Notes under the pieces: model-generated
The model's database searches: none
Told to the model about the DNA's origin: nothing
The model's input: the letters and a program-made list of their open reading frames with translations, nothing else
DNA from: Betaproteobacteria bacterium
GTDB taxonomy: Bacteria; Pseudomonadota; Gammaproteobacteria; Burkholderiales; Casimicrobiaceae
Length of the DNA: 64,000 nucleotides
Reading direction: 5' to 3'
NCBI GenBank assembly: GCA_027492485.1
Contig: JAPUER010000007.1
Location: forward strand, 54,111-118,110
Translations under genes and position numbers: made by a program
Shown here: positions 42,473 to 53,438 of the stretch, one piece after another
Layout of the letters: every line of letters starts with the position of its first letter
Numbering within the stretch: the first letter of the stretch is position 1

Positions 42473-43343
42473 CCGCGAGCACGGTGTCGATCTGGCTGCG
42501 CAGCCGCGCAATGTCGTCCTGGTACTTCAGCAGCACGCCCAGCGTATCGGCGATGTTCTGCGGCGACAGTTCCAGCACATCGAGCGCGGTCAGGGCGCGC
42601 GTCCAGTCGATGGTCTCGGCGACGCCGGGCAGTTTGAACAAATCTTCACGGCGCAGTCGCTGGACGAACTTCACGATCTGCTGCGACAGCCGGTCGTTCA
42701 CGCCGGGCAATTTGCGGCGGACGATCGCCAGCTCGCGTTCGAGGGAGGGATAGTCCACCCAGTAGTAAAGGCAGCGACGTTTGATCGCGTCGTGGATTTC
42801 ACGCGTCCGGTTCGAGGTGATCACGACAATGGGCGGCGCCGTCGCCCGCACCGTGCCAAGCTCCGGGATGCTGATCTGGAAATCCGACAGCACTTCAAGC
42901 AAATAGGCCTCGAACGGCTCGTCGGCGCGATCCAGCTCGTCGATCAGCAGCACCGGCGACGCCGCCGTCATGCTCTCCAGCGCGCGCAGCAGCGGCCGCT
43001 TGATCAGGTACTGCGGCCCGTAGATGGTCGCCTCGACCTCCTCCGGCAGCGCCCCCTCGCGCGCCCGCACGGCGAGCAACTGGCGCTGCACATTCCATTC
43101 GTAGGCGGCCTGCGAAATATCGAGCCCCTCATAGCACTGCAGGCGAATCAGCTCGCGGCCGAGCGCCGTGGACAGGGCCTTGGCGACCTCCGTCTTGCCG
43201 ACACCCGCATCGCCCTCCAGGAACAGCGGGCGCTGCATCTTCAGCGCAAGAAAAACGGTGGTCGCCAGTTCGCGGTCGGCGAGGTAATCAGCCGAGGAAA
43301 GCAATGCCTGCGTGGCGTCGATCGATTCTGGAATGGTCTGCAT
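42459..43343 (-). CDS. coxD: MoxR-family AAA+ ATPase (CoxD-like)
   Basis: This 294-residue ATPase has Walker A (LEGDAGVGKT, K50), Walker B (LLIDELDRAD) and the sensor segment VVITSNRTREIHDAIKRRCLYYWVDYP, all typical of MoxR proteins. In CO-dehydrogenase-like systems it partners with CoxE to remodel and activate the molybdenum enzyme. A terminator-like hairpin with its T-tract ends directly at the start codon, and the only possible Shine-Dalgarno sequence is the GGGG of that hairpin. Confidence 0.93.
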   Translation of the reverse strand: MQTIPESIDATQALLSSADYLADRELATTVFLALKMQRPLFLEGDAGVGKTEVAKALSTALGRELIRLQCYEGLDISQAAYEWNVQRQLLAVRAREGALPEEVEATIYGPQYLIKRPLLRALESMTAASPVLLIDELDRADEPFEAYLLEVLSDFQISIPELGTVRATAPPIVVITSNRTREIHDAIKRRCLYYWVDYPSLERELAIVRRKLPGVNDRLSQQIVKFVQRLRREDLFKLPGVAETIDWTRALTALDVLELSPQNIADTLGVLLKYQDDIARLRSQIDTVLADASK

Positions 43344-43380
43344 AAAAAGCCCCGCCGGAAGAGGAAACTACGCGCGGGGC
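43344..43380 (-). terminator. Terminator-like hairpin directly upstream of moxR/coxD
   Basis: On the minus strand GCCCCGC and GCGGGGC form a 7-bp GC stem with an 18-base loop. It is followed by TTTTT that runs into the moxR ATG. It could reduce read-through from coxSLM into the accessory genes, so that the accessory proteins are made at a lower level. The stem would also bury the only Shine-Dalgarno-like sequence. Confidence 0.55.
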
Positions 43381-43439
43381 AATGGGAGATTGTCCGTGGC
43401 GCCGCAAAAACAACAGCGGCGCCATGCCGTCGATCAATG

Positions 43440-44234
43440 CTAGCCGGCAGCTGCCACCGCGCGGCTGGCGAGCACCGGGATCAGATGCGCCCGGTACTCC
43501 GCACTCGCGTGCAGATCGCTGTTCAGGTTGTCCGCACCGCACTTCACGGCCTTCGCCGCTGCCGCCGACCAGTTGCCGGCCAACGCCGCCTCGATGGCGG
43601 CCGCGCGGAACACCGAGCCGGCCGCGCCGGTCACCGCCACGCGCACGCCGCCCTGCGTTTTTGCAACGAACACGCCAACCAGCGCAAAGCGCGACGCCGG
43701 GTTCTTGAACTTCACGTAGGCCGCCTTCTGCGGCACCGGGAAGCTCACACTGGTCACGATTTCGTCGTCTGCCAGCGCAGTTTCATAGAAACCTTTGAAG
43801 AAGTCGTCTGCTGCGATCTCGCGCTTGTTGGTACGCACCGTCGCGCCCAGGCCGACGACCGCCGCCGGATAGTCCGCGGCCGGGTCGGCGTTGGCAATCG
43901 AACCGCCCAGGGTACCCATGTTGCGCACCTGACGATCGCCGATGCTTGCGGCAAGCGCCGCCAGTGCCGGGATCGCCCGTTTCACCTCGGCGCTGGCCGC
44001 CACGTCGGCATGGCGCGTCATGGCGCCGACGACGACGCTGCTGGCATCCACCTTGATGCCGGACAGCTCCGGTAGCGCGCCGAGATTGACCAGATCGGTC
44101 GCACTGTTCAGGCCCAGTTTCATCGCCGCCAGCAGACTCTGGCCGCCGGCGAGGAAGCGGGCGTCGCCCTTGCTGCCGCGCAATTGCGCCGCGTTGGCCA
44201 GCGAAGTCGGCTGATGCAGTTGAAAAGCTTGCAT
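43440..44234 (-). CDS. coxM: CoxM-like FAD-binding subunit of a molybdenum hydroxylase
   Basis: This is the medium subunit, which carries FAD and passes electrons from the iron-sulfur subunit. The 264-residue protein has the FAD loops AGGQSLLA (near residue 31) and TLGGSIANADPAADYPA (near 108) typical of the CoxM/XdhB family, and a C-terminal CO_deh_flav_C domain. It follows coxL by 33 bases. Together with coxS and coxL it forms the S-L-M gene order of form II enzymes. Confidence 0.95.
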   Translation of the reverse strand: MQAFQLHQPTSLANAAQLRGSKGDARFLAGGQSLLAAMKLGLNSATDLVNLGALPELSGIKVDASSVVVGAMTRHADVAASAEVKRAIPALAALAASIGDRQVRNMGTLGGSIANADPAADYPAAVVGLGATVRTNKREIAADDFFKGFYETALADDEIVTSVSFPVPQKAAYVKFKNPASRFALVGVFVAKTQGGVRVAVTGAAGSVFRAAAIEAALAGNWSAAAAKAVKCGADNLNSDLHASAEYRAHLIPVLASRAVAAAG

Positions 44235-44267
44235 GTGATTCTCCTTTTTCGTGGTTCGCAGCGAAGA

Positions 44268-46616
44268 TCAGGCGTTGGCCTGGATGGCACGCCAGACGCG
44301 TTCCGGCGTTGCCGGCATCGCAATGTCGCGGGCGCCCACGGCATGCGTGATGGCATTCATCAGCGCCGCCGGTGAGCCGATGGCACCAGCTTCGCCGCAG
44401 CCCTTCACGCCCAGCGGGTTATGCGTACACGGCGTGACGTGCGTGTCGACCGTGAAATTCGGCAAGTCGTCGGCGCGCGGCATCGCGTAGTCCATGTAGG
44501 TCGCAGTCAGCAACTGGCCGCTTTCCGGATCGTAGACGCAGCCTTCGAGCAGCGCCTGGCCGATGCCCTGCGCGAGCCCGCCGTGCACCTGCCCCTCCAC
44601 GATCATCGGATTGATGATGTTGCCGAAATCATCCACTGCGGTGAACTTGACGATCTCGGTCTTGCCGGTGTCGGGATCGATCTCGACCTCGCAGATATGC
44701 GTTCCCGCCGGATAGGTGAAGTTGGTCGGGTCGTAGAAAGCGTTCTCGTTCAGGCCCGGCTCCAGCTTGTCGAGCGGGTAGTTGTGCGGCACATAGGCCG
44801 TCAGCGCCACATTGGCGAACGGCACGTTCTTGTCGGTGCCGGCCACCTTGAATACGCCGTCCTTGAATTCGATGTCGGTGTCGGCCGCTTCCAGCAGATG
44901 CGCCGCAATCTTTTTGCCCTTGGCAATCACCTTGTCGACCGCTTTCACGATCGCCGTGCCGCCGACCGCGAGCGAGCGGCTGCCGTAGGTGCCCATGCCG
45001 AACAGCACCTTGCCGGTGTCGCCGTGCTGGATGTCGACATCGTCCATCGGGATGCCCAGCTTGTCGGCCACGACCTGCGCGAAGGTGGTCTCATGGCCCT
45101 GCCCGTGCGAATGCGAGCCGGTAAACACGGTCACCTTGCCGGTCGGATGCACACGCACCTCGCCCGCCTCGAACAGGCCGGCACGCGCACCGAGCGCACC
45201 GGCGACATTAGACGGCGCCAGACCGCAGGCTTCGATGTAGCTGGAGAAACCGATGCCGCGCAACTTGCCCCGAGCCTTCGCCTCCGCCTGACGCGCCGGG
45301 AAGCCGGCGTAGTCGGCCAGCTTGATCGCCTTTTCGAGACAGGCGTGATAGTCGCCGATGTCATAGGTGAGGCCCACCGGCGTGGCATAGGGGAAGGTAG
45401 TGATGAAGTTGCGGCGGCGAATCTCGGCCGGATCCATGTTCATGTCGCGAGCGGCGTTTTCGACGATGCGTTCGACGACGTAGGTCGCTTCCGGCCGACC
45501 GGCGCCGCGGTAGGCATCGACCGGCGAGGTGTTGGTGAACACCGCCGTCACTTCGCAATAGATCGACGGCGTCGTGTACTGGCCGGCAAGCAGCGTGGCG
45601 TAGAGGATGGTCGGCACGCAGGAGGCAAAGGTCGACAGGTAGGCCCCGACGTTGGCCGTGGTGATCACCTTCATGCCGGTGAATTTGCCGTTGGCATCCA
45701 TCGCCATCTGCACTCTGGTGACGTGGTCGCGACCGTGGGCGTCGGAGAGGAAGGATTCCATGCGATCCGCCGTCCACTTGATCGGGCGGCCGACGCGTTT
45801 GGACGCCCAGACCAGCACCGTTTCCTCGGCATAGAGGAAGATCTTGGAGCCGAAACCGCCGCCGACATCGGGGGCAACGACGCGCATCTTGTGCTCGGGG
45901 ATGCCGAGCACGAAGGCGCACATCAGCAGGCGCTCGACGTGCGGGTTCTGGTTGGAGACGTAGAGCGTGTAGCTGTCGCTCGACCGGTCATACGCAGCAT
46001 TGGCGGCGCGCGGCTCGATCGCGTTCGGGATCAGGCGGTTGTTGACGATGTCGAGCGTCGACACCTTGTGCGCCGAGGCGATCGCCTTGTCGACCGCCGT
46101 AGCATCGCCGTGGCCCCAGACGTAGCAGACGTTGTCGGCCGCGGCATCGTGCACCGATGCTTTCGCCTTCGACGCGCCCGCCGTGTCGACGACCGCCGGC
46201 AACACGCCGTAATCGACGACAACCGCCTCGGCCGCCGCCTTGGCCTGCTCCTGCGTCTCCGCCACCACGATGGCGACCTGGTCGCCCACGTAGCGAGCCT
46301 TGTCGACCGCGAGGATGTGATGCGGCGGCTCCTTCATCGGCGAGCCGTCCTTGTTGTTGATCAGCCAGCCGCAGGGCAAGCCGCCGATGCCGGTCGCGGC
46401 GATGTCCTTGCCGGTGAAGATCGCCAGCACGCCGGGCATCGCCGCTGCCGCCGTGCTGTCGATGCCGTTGATGGTGGCGTGCGCATGCGGCGAGCGCACG
46501 AAGGCCGCATAGGTCTGATGCGGCAGCGTGATGTCGTCGGTGTATTGCCCGTTGCCGGTCAGGAAGCGATAGTCTTCCTTGCGGGTGACGCGGGCGCCGA
46601 TGCCGTCTGCTTTCAT
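44268..46616 (-). CDS. coxL: Large molybdopterin subunit, form II CoxL type (xanthine-dehydrogenase family)
   Basis: This 782-residue catalytic subunit binds molybdopterin cytosine dinucleotide. The active-site loop is AYRGAGR (residues 368-374), the form II signature, and not the AYxCSFR of true form I CO dehydrogenases; there is no cysteine for the Cu-S-Mo centre. The catalytic glutamate sits in [11 protein letters not shown] near the C-terminus. [10 protein letters not shown] and [11 protein letters not shown] are cofactor segments. The substrate is therefore probably not CO but an aldehyde, purine or other N-heterocycle. It follows coxS by 15 bases. Confidence 0.95.
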   Translation of the reverse strand: MKADGIGARVTRKEDYRFLTGNGQYTDDITLPHQTYAAFVRSPHAHATINGIDSTAAAAMPGVLAIFTGKDIAATGIGGLPCGWLINNKDGSPMKEPPHHILAVDKARYVGDQVAIVVAETQEQAKAAAEAVVVDYGVLPAVVDTAGASKAKASVHDAAADNVCYVWGHGDATAVDKAIASAHKVSTLDIVNNRLIPNAIEPRAANAAYDRSSDSYTLYVSNQNPHVERLLMCAFVLGIPEHKMRVVAPDVGGGFGSKIFLYAEETVLVWASKRVGRPIKWTADRMESFLSDAHGRDHVTRVQMAMDANGKFTGMKVITTANVGAYLSTFASCVPTILYATLLAGQYTTPSIYCEVTAVFTNTSPVDAYRGAGRPEATYVVERIVENAARDMNMDPAEIRRRNFITTFPYATPVGLTYDIGDYHACLEKAIKLADYAGFPARQAEAKARGKLRGIGFSSYIEACGLAPSNVAGALGARAGLFEAGEVRVHPTGKVTVFTGSHSHGQGHETTFAQVVADKLGIPMDDVDIQHGDTGKVLFGMGTYGSRSLAVGGTAIVKAVDKVIAKGKKIAAHLLEAADTDIEFKDGVFKVAGTDKNVPFANVALTAYVPHNYPLDKLEPGLNENAFYDPTNFTYPAGTHICEVEIDPDTGKTEIVKFTAVDDFGNIINPMIVEGQVHGGLAQGIGQALLEGCVYDPESGQLLTATYMDYAMPRADDLPNFTVDTHVTPCTHNPLGVKGCGEAGAIGSPAALMNAITHAVGARDIAMPATPERVWRAIQANA

Positions 46617-46631
46617 GGCTGTTCTCCTCGC

Positions 46632-47096
46632 TTACGCCGCCAGGCCGGCTTTCACCGCCTTGACGATGTTTTGATAACCGGTGCAACGGCAGATGTTGCC
46701 GTCCAGCGCCTCGCGAATCTGCTCATCGGTGGCGTTCGGCAGCTTGCCTTTCAATTCGCAGGCGCTCATCACCATGCCGGGTGTGCAGAAACCGCATTGC
46801 AGGCCGTGATGCTCCTTGAACGCAGCCTGCATCGGATGCATGTCGCCATTCGCCGCGGCCAGCCCTTCGATCGTGGTCACCTCGGTGCCCGCCGCCTGCG
46901 CCGCCAGCATGTTGCAGGACTTCACCGCACGGCCGTTGACGTGAACCGTGCAGGAGCCGCATTGCGCCGTGTTGCAGCCGACGTGGGTGCCGGTCAGCCG
47001 CAGGCTTTCGCGGATGAATTCGACCAGCGTGGTCGATGCGGGTACGGCAGCCGTCACGGACTTGCCGTTCACCTTCATGGTGACGTTTACGATCAT
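46632..47096 (-). CDS. coxS: CoxS-like small [2Fe-2S] subunit
   Basis: This 154-residue subunit carries two [2Fe-2S] clusters. The plant-ferredoxin cluster is held by cysteines in [16 protein letters not shown] and an upstream Cys (KSCNML). The second is held by CGFCTPGM and ICRCTGY. It shuttles electrons from molybdenum to FAD in the coxSLM complex. It is the first gene of the operon; a sigma-54-type promoter lies about 100 bases upstream. Confidence 0.96.
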   Translation of the reverse strand: MIVNVTMKVNGKSVTAAVPASTTLVEFIRESLRLTGTHVGCNTAQCGSCTVHVNGRAVKSCNMLAAQAAGTEVTTIEGLAAANGDMHPMQAAFKEHHGLQCGFCTPGMVMSACELKGKLPNATDEQIREALDGNICRCTGYQNIVKAVKAGLAA

Positions 47097-47196
47097 GGTG
47101 CACTCCTCACTTTTTCGAAAGTCAACCCGATGTCCGGACGCGAGTCGTTTTCTTGCGCCGCAGCACGCAGGCGGTTTTTTTGGACAGAGACAAAGC

Positions 47197-47211
47197 GCAA
47201 GCTTCGTACCA
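47197..47211 (-). promoter_or_regulatory. Sigma-54 promoter of the coxSLM operon
   Basis: On the minus strand TGGTACGAAGCTTGC matches the -24/-12 consensus TGGCACG-N4-TTGC with one mismatch, and has the required GG-N10-GC spacing. It lies 100 bases upstream of the coxS start and points to coxS. A divergent sigma-54 activator gene lies on its other side, as expected for such a promoter. Confidence 0.75.
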
Positions 47212-47310
47212 GTCCACGCCACCCGATTGCGCCTCGCCATGACCGCGATGCCAGCGCTGGTCAGGCGTGCGCCGCCCGCATCGCACTGCCACAGGTGTGC
47301 GCAAAAAAAC

Positions 47311-47327
47311 GTGCCAATTTGGAACAC
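47311..47327. promoter_or_regulatory. Possible upstream activator site for the coxSLM promoter
   Basis: GTGCCAATTTGGAACAC contains a CCAATTTGG dyad with GTG and CAC near its ends. It lies about 100 bases upstream of the sigma-54 promoter, where enhancer-binding proteins usually bind. A pair of CAACAAC/GTTGTTG inverted words lies further upstream at about 47341 and 47435. The rest of this intergenic region shows nothing recognisable. Confidence 0.3.
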
Positions 47328-47544
47328 CGGCGACGGCCGGCAACAACAACCGGATCGGATAGACTGCATGCACCCGTTTCCGGCATCGACGGCGCCGCGA
47401 TCCTGCCCGCAATCGACCTCGTCTCCGTTACCGGAGGTTGTTGCAGCGCAGGAAAGTCGTCCCGACGGCAACCAACGACGGGCGACCCGCATTCTGGAGG
47501 GATGCGGGCGTCGCGCAAGCAGTATCGGCACGCATGGAGGAGCT

Positions 47545-49587
<2,043 letters not shown>

Positions 49588-49622
49588 AGCGCAGCGGCGC
49601 GCGGCAGCAAGCCGGTCACGCT

Positions 49623-50174
49623 TCATCGAGGCCGGTAGAACGAAAGATGCACTTCGCCCAGTCTGATGCCGAATTTGCTCATCGTGGCATGGTTGAGCAT
49701 TACGCGATCGTCGATCAAATACATCCAGTCGTCAAACTGCACCTCGTACTCGCGGCCGTCCACCGGCAGCCGCAGGGTGTATTGCCAACGAAATGCGTTG
49801 CCACTCGCGCTACCGTCCGCCGTGCCGACCACATCGTCCGCACGCCCGCTATAGCGACCATCGCCGAGATGCTTCAAGCGCCAGACACGCCGCTGCCGCT
49901 CGCCGTCGCTGTAGACAAACCGTTCGTCGAGCACCCCATCGTCGCCGTCCCAGCGGCAATCCATCGCCACTACGAAACGGCGCTTCACCAAGCCGTTGCG
50001 GTCGCGAAACACGCCGTGTGCCTCGATCTTGCCGTTGAAATACTGGCGCAGATCCAGCGGCGGCTTTTCGGCGGCATAGTCGGCGATCTGCGGCGAGGCA
50101 CAGCCCGCCAGCACCAGCAATGGGGCGGCTACGGCGCCAAGCAGCAGTTGTCGGCGGAAAGGGATTGGGCTCAT
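49623..50174 (-). CDS. DUF3833 lipoprotein
   Basis: This 183-residue protein has a lipobox (LLVLAGCASP) and the DUF3833 domain pattern (YFNGKIEAHGVFRDRNGLVKRRFVVAMDCRWDG, then DDWMYLIDDRVMLNHATMSKFG). It is a membrane-anchored envelope protein of unknown role. In many proteobacteria it is encoded together with cyclopropane-fatty-acid synthase, DUF1365 and amine-oxidase-like genes, as here. It is the last gene of this leftward operon, and its start overlaps the MFS stop (ATGA). Confidence 0.9.
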   Translation of the reverse strand: MSPIPFRRQLLLGAVAAPLLVLAGCASPQIADYAAEKPPLDLRQYFNGKIEAHGVFRDRNGLVKRRFVVAMDCRWDGDDGVLDERFVYSDGERQRRVWRLKHLGDGRYSGRADDVVGTADGSASGNAFRWQYTLRLPVDGREYEVQFDDWMYLIDDRVMLNHATMSKFGIRLGEVHLSFYRPR

Positions 50175-51484
50175 GGCGGAGAAACCTCATTTGTTGACGT
50201 CGCGCGATGATCGGGCGTACCGGCTGGCGGCTCGATTTCGCGACCGAGCGCCAGCAGCAGGCAAAGAGAAAGCAGCTTGACCATGCAGGGCAGCAACCCG
50301 TAGACCAGCGCCAGTGCCTGCACGGCCTGCGTTTCGCGTGCGCCGGGTGTGTAGCCAAGACGCGCAACCAGCGGCAAGGCGATACCGGCCGCTAGCGCGA
50401 GGTTGAGCTTGCTGGCGAACGTCCACCAGCCAAACCACGCGCCTTCGCCGCCGTAGCCACCCCCGCTTCGCTGCAGTACGCCGGCAAGCAGCGCGGCGGG
50501 CGCGATCAACTCGGCACCCAACGCAACACCGCTGCCAATGCACACCGCCAGAAAAAACCACTCCTGACCGGCGCCGAGCCACGCCGCGCCGGCGAAGCTG
50601 GTGATCGCCAGCGCCATACTGGCCGCCCAGCAGCGCAGCAGCCCGTAGCGGCCGGCGAGGCGCGTCCAAAAGGGCATTGAGAGCGCAGCGCCGGCGAAGT
50701 AAGCAAACAAAAACACCGGCTCCCAGGCACTCGCCTGCAAGCGGTCACGGATATAGAACACAACCAGATTGGCCGGTACGGCGGCAGCGAATCCGCTCAC
50801 AACGTATACCAGCATGAGATGACGAAACATCGGCAGCCGCCACGGTGACTGCGCGTTGCCGGTGACTTCCGCAACACCCGGTGGCGCCGAAGCCGCAACC
50901 GGTATCGGCACGCCACGCAGCAACAGCAAGGCGATCACCGCCAGCGCGGCGAGCAGCGCGCTCAACGCAGACCAACCCATGACGGCAGGCAGCACGGTCG
51001 CCAGCACGACGCCGACCAGCGCGAACGCCTCCCGTCCCGCCACGATACGCGCACGCTGCGCCACGTCGCCGCCCCAGCCTGCGCCCCATGCCTGACGCAC
51101 GATTTGCGCGGCACTATAGCCAAGATAAGTGAACGCCAACGCCGCAGCCGCCCAGTCAACGGCAAGGCCATTCTGCCCACGAACGAACGACGGTGGCGCC
51201 GAGAACAACAGCGCGAATCCTGCCACCACCAGCGTCGTAGCGATTGCGGCTATCAGCCAGGCGCGCTGCGCAGCAAGCACGCGATCCATCCACCGGCCCA
51301 ACCAGGGATCAATCACGGCGTCGAGCGCGCGCACCGCCAGCAACAGTCCGCCGATCGCGCCCAGCGGCAGCGCCCAGGTGCTTGCCGCCACGTTGGCCCA
51401 CTGCACATGCAGCGGTAGCGCAACGAACGCCAGCGGCAGGCCCAGCGCGCCATAGCGGGCGATGCTGGTAGCCGCGACTGTCAC
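50171..51484 (-). CDS. MFS/GPH-family transporter in the cfa operon
   Basis: This 437-residue inner-membrane protein has twelve hydrophobic segments and the loop VIDPWLGRWMDRV between helices 2 and 3, a GPH-cation symporter (MelB-like) pattern. Homologues accompany cfa/DUF1365 gene sets and are of unknown substrate. The gene starts with GTG; the start overlaps the upstream stop (GTGA) and its end overlaps the DUF3833 start. Both couplings point to strict co-expression. Confidence 0.85.
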   Translation of the reverse strand: MTVAATSIARYGALGLPLAFVALPLHVQWANVAASTWALPLGAIGGLLLAVRALDAVIDPWLGRWMDRVLAAQRAWLIAAIATTLVVAGFALLFSAPPSFVRGQNGLAVDWAAAALAFTYLGYSAAQIVRQAWGAGWGGDVAQRARIVAGREAFALVGVVLATVLPAVMGWSALSALLAALAVIALLLLRGVPIPVAASAPPGVAEVTGNAQSPWRLPMFRHLMLVYVVSGFAAAVPANLVVFYIRDRLQASAWEPVFLFAYFAGAALSMPFWTRLAGRYGLLRCWAASMALAITSFAGAAWLGAGQEWFFLAVCIGSGVALGAELIAPAALLAGVLQRSGGGYGGEGAWFGWWTFASKLNLALAAGIALPLVARLGYTPGARETQAVQALALVYGLLPCMVKLLSLCLLLALGREIEPPAGTPDHRATSTNEVSPP

Positions 51485-52089
51485 GGCGCCTTCTGCCCCA
51501 GCAGCGCCTGCCGCAGCGCGGGCTCGGATGTGCCGTTACCGAGCCAGATGCCGAAGAAGCGCTCGCCGAACGCGCGGTCGCGCAGAGATTTTCCTTGCTT
51601 GCCGTTGACGACGAATTCCGAGGTCTCGTCCGCTGGCGTCCACAGCCCGGTGATGCGGTCACCCGCGCCCACATCGGGAAATGCCTCGCGCATGAAGGCG
51701 AGCCAGCGCTCCGCCTGCGCTGGGGGGATTGTCCCCGCGCGCTCCATTTCGCGCAGTGAACGCTCGGCAATCAGCGAGCCATACAGCGATCGGGCATAGC
51801 GAAGCTCGAGTGCCAGCGGGTACGCTACGTACGCATTGCCATCGAAGGTGTTTTCAGTCCACAGCAACGCGTCGTAGATGTGCAGACCGAGGAAACGCAG
51901 CGTTCCGCGCCCCGACAATCGTGCCGTCGGGCGATGGCGGCGCACCTCGTCGGGTGGCAGGTCGCCGCGTTCCTGCAAAGTCTGCGCGGTCGAAACCGGA
52001 GACAGCAGCCACAGTGCCACCGGCAAAGCGGCTACCCGCGCCAGACACTGGCGCCGGTCAGCGATTGGAGTGTGTCTGTGCTTCCACAT
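51481..52089 (-). CDS. Chalcone isomerase-like secreted protein
   Basis: This 202-residue protein has a signal peptide (ARVAALPVALWLLSPVSTAQT) and a chalcone isomerase-like domain with LRFLGLHIYDALLWT and ALELRYARSLYGSLIAERSLREMER. Bacterial members of this family do not act on flavonoids; fatty-acid binding has been proposed for plant relatives. It lies with cfa, DUF1365 and DUF3833 genes, consistent with a lipid-related role. It starts 4 bases after the NTF2-like gene, and its end overlaps the MFS start. Confidence 0.85.
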   Translation of the reverse strand: MWKHRHTPIADRRQCLARVAALPVALWLLSPVSTAQTLQERGDLPPDEVRRHRPTARLSGRGTLRFLGLHIYDALLWTENTFDGNAYVAYPLALELRYARSLYGSLIAERSLREMERAGTIPPAQAERWLAFMREAFPDVGAGDRITGLWTPADETSEFVVNGKQGKSLRDRAFGERFFGIWLGNGTSEPALRQALLGQKAP

Positions 52090-52093
52090 GAAA

Positions 52094-52549
52094 TCAACCA
52101 CGATCAAACTGCGTCGATGAAAACCGGCGCCGTAGCCAGCGCACCGGCGCGCCAACCAGCGGCAGATGCGCCCATATGGCCTCGGTGGGATCCCAGTAGT
52201 CGACGTGATCAACCACACGGCTGCTGCCGTCGAACATCAACGCGGTGCTACCGGAGACCACGTATGACCTGCGGTTCAGGCCAAAGCGGAACTCCCAGCG
52301 CAGCATGGCATCGCGGTCGCCGACCAGCGCGTTGCCGACGGCAAACGTCGGCCGTTCCAGCGTCGCGTACATGTGGCGGAAGATGCGATCAATGTTCGCG
52401 CGACCCACCACATCGTTGAACGGGTCTTTGAAATGCGCCTGCTCGGCGTAACAAGCCAGCAACTCAGGCAGCGTCTCAGCCCGCAAGGAGTTGTAGCGCT
52501 CAACCAGCAACGGCAGGCCAAGCGCAGCAGGCGTTCCCTTTCCGTTCAT
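52094..52549 (-). CDS. NTF2/SnoaL-like protein in the cfa operon
   Basis: This 151-residue protein has an NTF2-like cone fold pattern: LVERYNSLRAETLPELLACYAEQAHFKDPFNDVVGR, IDRIFRHMYATLERP and a late VVDHVDYWDPTEAIW strand. Such proteins bind small hydrophobic ligands or act as isomerases/hydrolases; here the function is unknown. Its ATG overlaps the SDR stop (ATGA). Confidence 0.85.
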   Translation of the reverse strand: MNGKGTPAALGLPLLVERYNSLRAETLPELLACYAEQAHFKDPFNDVVGRANIDRIFRHMYATLERPTFAVGNALVGDRDAMLRWEFRFGLNRRSYVVSGSTALMFDGSSRVVDHVDYWDPTEAIWAHLPLVGAPVRWLRRRFSSTQFDRG

Positions 52550-53436
52550 GGCGCGGGCCTCGCCGCCATGAGCCCACGCACGATGGCGAGACGCAGACGA
52601 TCCGGTAAATGCCGCAGCAAATACAGCCAGCTGGTAAAGCGTTTCGGAAAGTGGATGCTGAAGCGTCCCGCCGCCAGCCCGCGCAGGATGGCCTGCGCCG
52701 CCTGCTCCGGCGTCTGGATCGCTGGCATCGGGAACGCGTTCTTCGCGGTCAACGGCGTCTGCACGAAGCCCGGATTCACCAGATACACGTCCACGCCGTC
52801 GCCGCGCAAGTCGCTATGCAGCAACTCGGCCAGATTGATCAACGCCGCCTTGCTCGGGCCGTACACGGTCGCGTTCGGCAAGCCAACCAGCCCCGCCACA
52901 CTCGCCACCAGCACCAGTGCACCCGTGCCGCCGGCGCGCAACTCTGGCACCACCCGTTCCAGTCCGTAATACACGCTGCGCAGATTGACATCGACAATCT
53001 GCGACATCTGTCGCTCGTCAATTTCCCACGCGCGCATCGGCGCATAGGCACCCGCACAGAAAACAACGACATCCGCACCCGTCCAGGTGTCCATCAACTT
53101 GCGATGCGCAGTCGCCCATTGCTCCGGGTGCGTCGCATCGAAGGGCAGCACCAGAACCCGTCCGCTTGATCTGGTGCCGACACCGTTTGCCACCCGCCAC
53201 AGCGCGCCTTCGCTGCGGGCTGACAGCGCCACGGACGCGCCGCGCGCCATGAGTTGCTGCGCCAGCGCCGCGCCGATACCACTGGACGCACCGATCAGCC
53301 ACACGCGCTGGCCCTGCCAGTCGGTACGGCGGCGGTTGGGTGCCTTCCACCACGGCCAGCATGCTGACTGTGTGGACTGCGCAGCGTCTGCTACGGGTGT
53401 TGCCGACGGTGTGTTCGCGGCAAATCGCCGGTACAT
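52546..53436 (-). CDS. Short-chain dehydrogenase/reductase in the cfa operon
   Basis: This 296-residue NAD(P)-dependent oxidoreductase has the cofactor loop LIGASSGIGAAL and the catalytic YGPSK (Y-x3-K) with preceding Ser (VLVASVAG). A 40-residue N-terminal extension has no recognised motif. The C-terminal hydrophobic end (FTSWLYLLRHLPDRLRLAIVRGLMA) may associate with the membrane, suiting a lipid-like substrate. Two bases separate it from cfa. Confidence 0.9.
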   Translation of the reverse strand: MYRRFAANTPSATPVADAAQSTQSACWPWWKAPNRRRTDWQGQRVWLIGASSGIGAALAQQLMARGASVALSARSEGALWRVANGVGTRSSGRVLVLPFDATHPEQWATAHRKLMDTWTGADVVVFCAGAYAPMRAWEIDERQMSQIVDVNLRSVYYGLERVVPELRAGGTGALVLVASVAGLVGLPNATVYGPSKAALINLAELLHSDLRGDGVDVYLVNPGFVQTPLTAKNAFPMPAIQTPEQAAQAILRGLAAGRFSIHFPKRFTSWLYLLRHLPDRLRLAIVRGLMAARPAP

Positions 53437-53438
53437 GG

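Noticed and set aside
40644-47096. Annotation of the cox operon as aerobic carbon monoxide dehydrogenase
   Set aside because: The active-site loop is AYRGAGR and gene order is S-L-M, both of form II. The cysteine needed for the Cu-S-Mo centre is absent.
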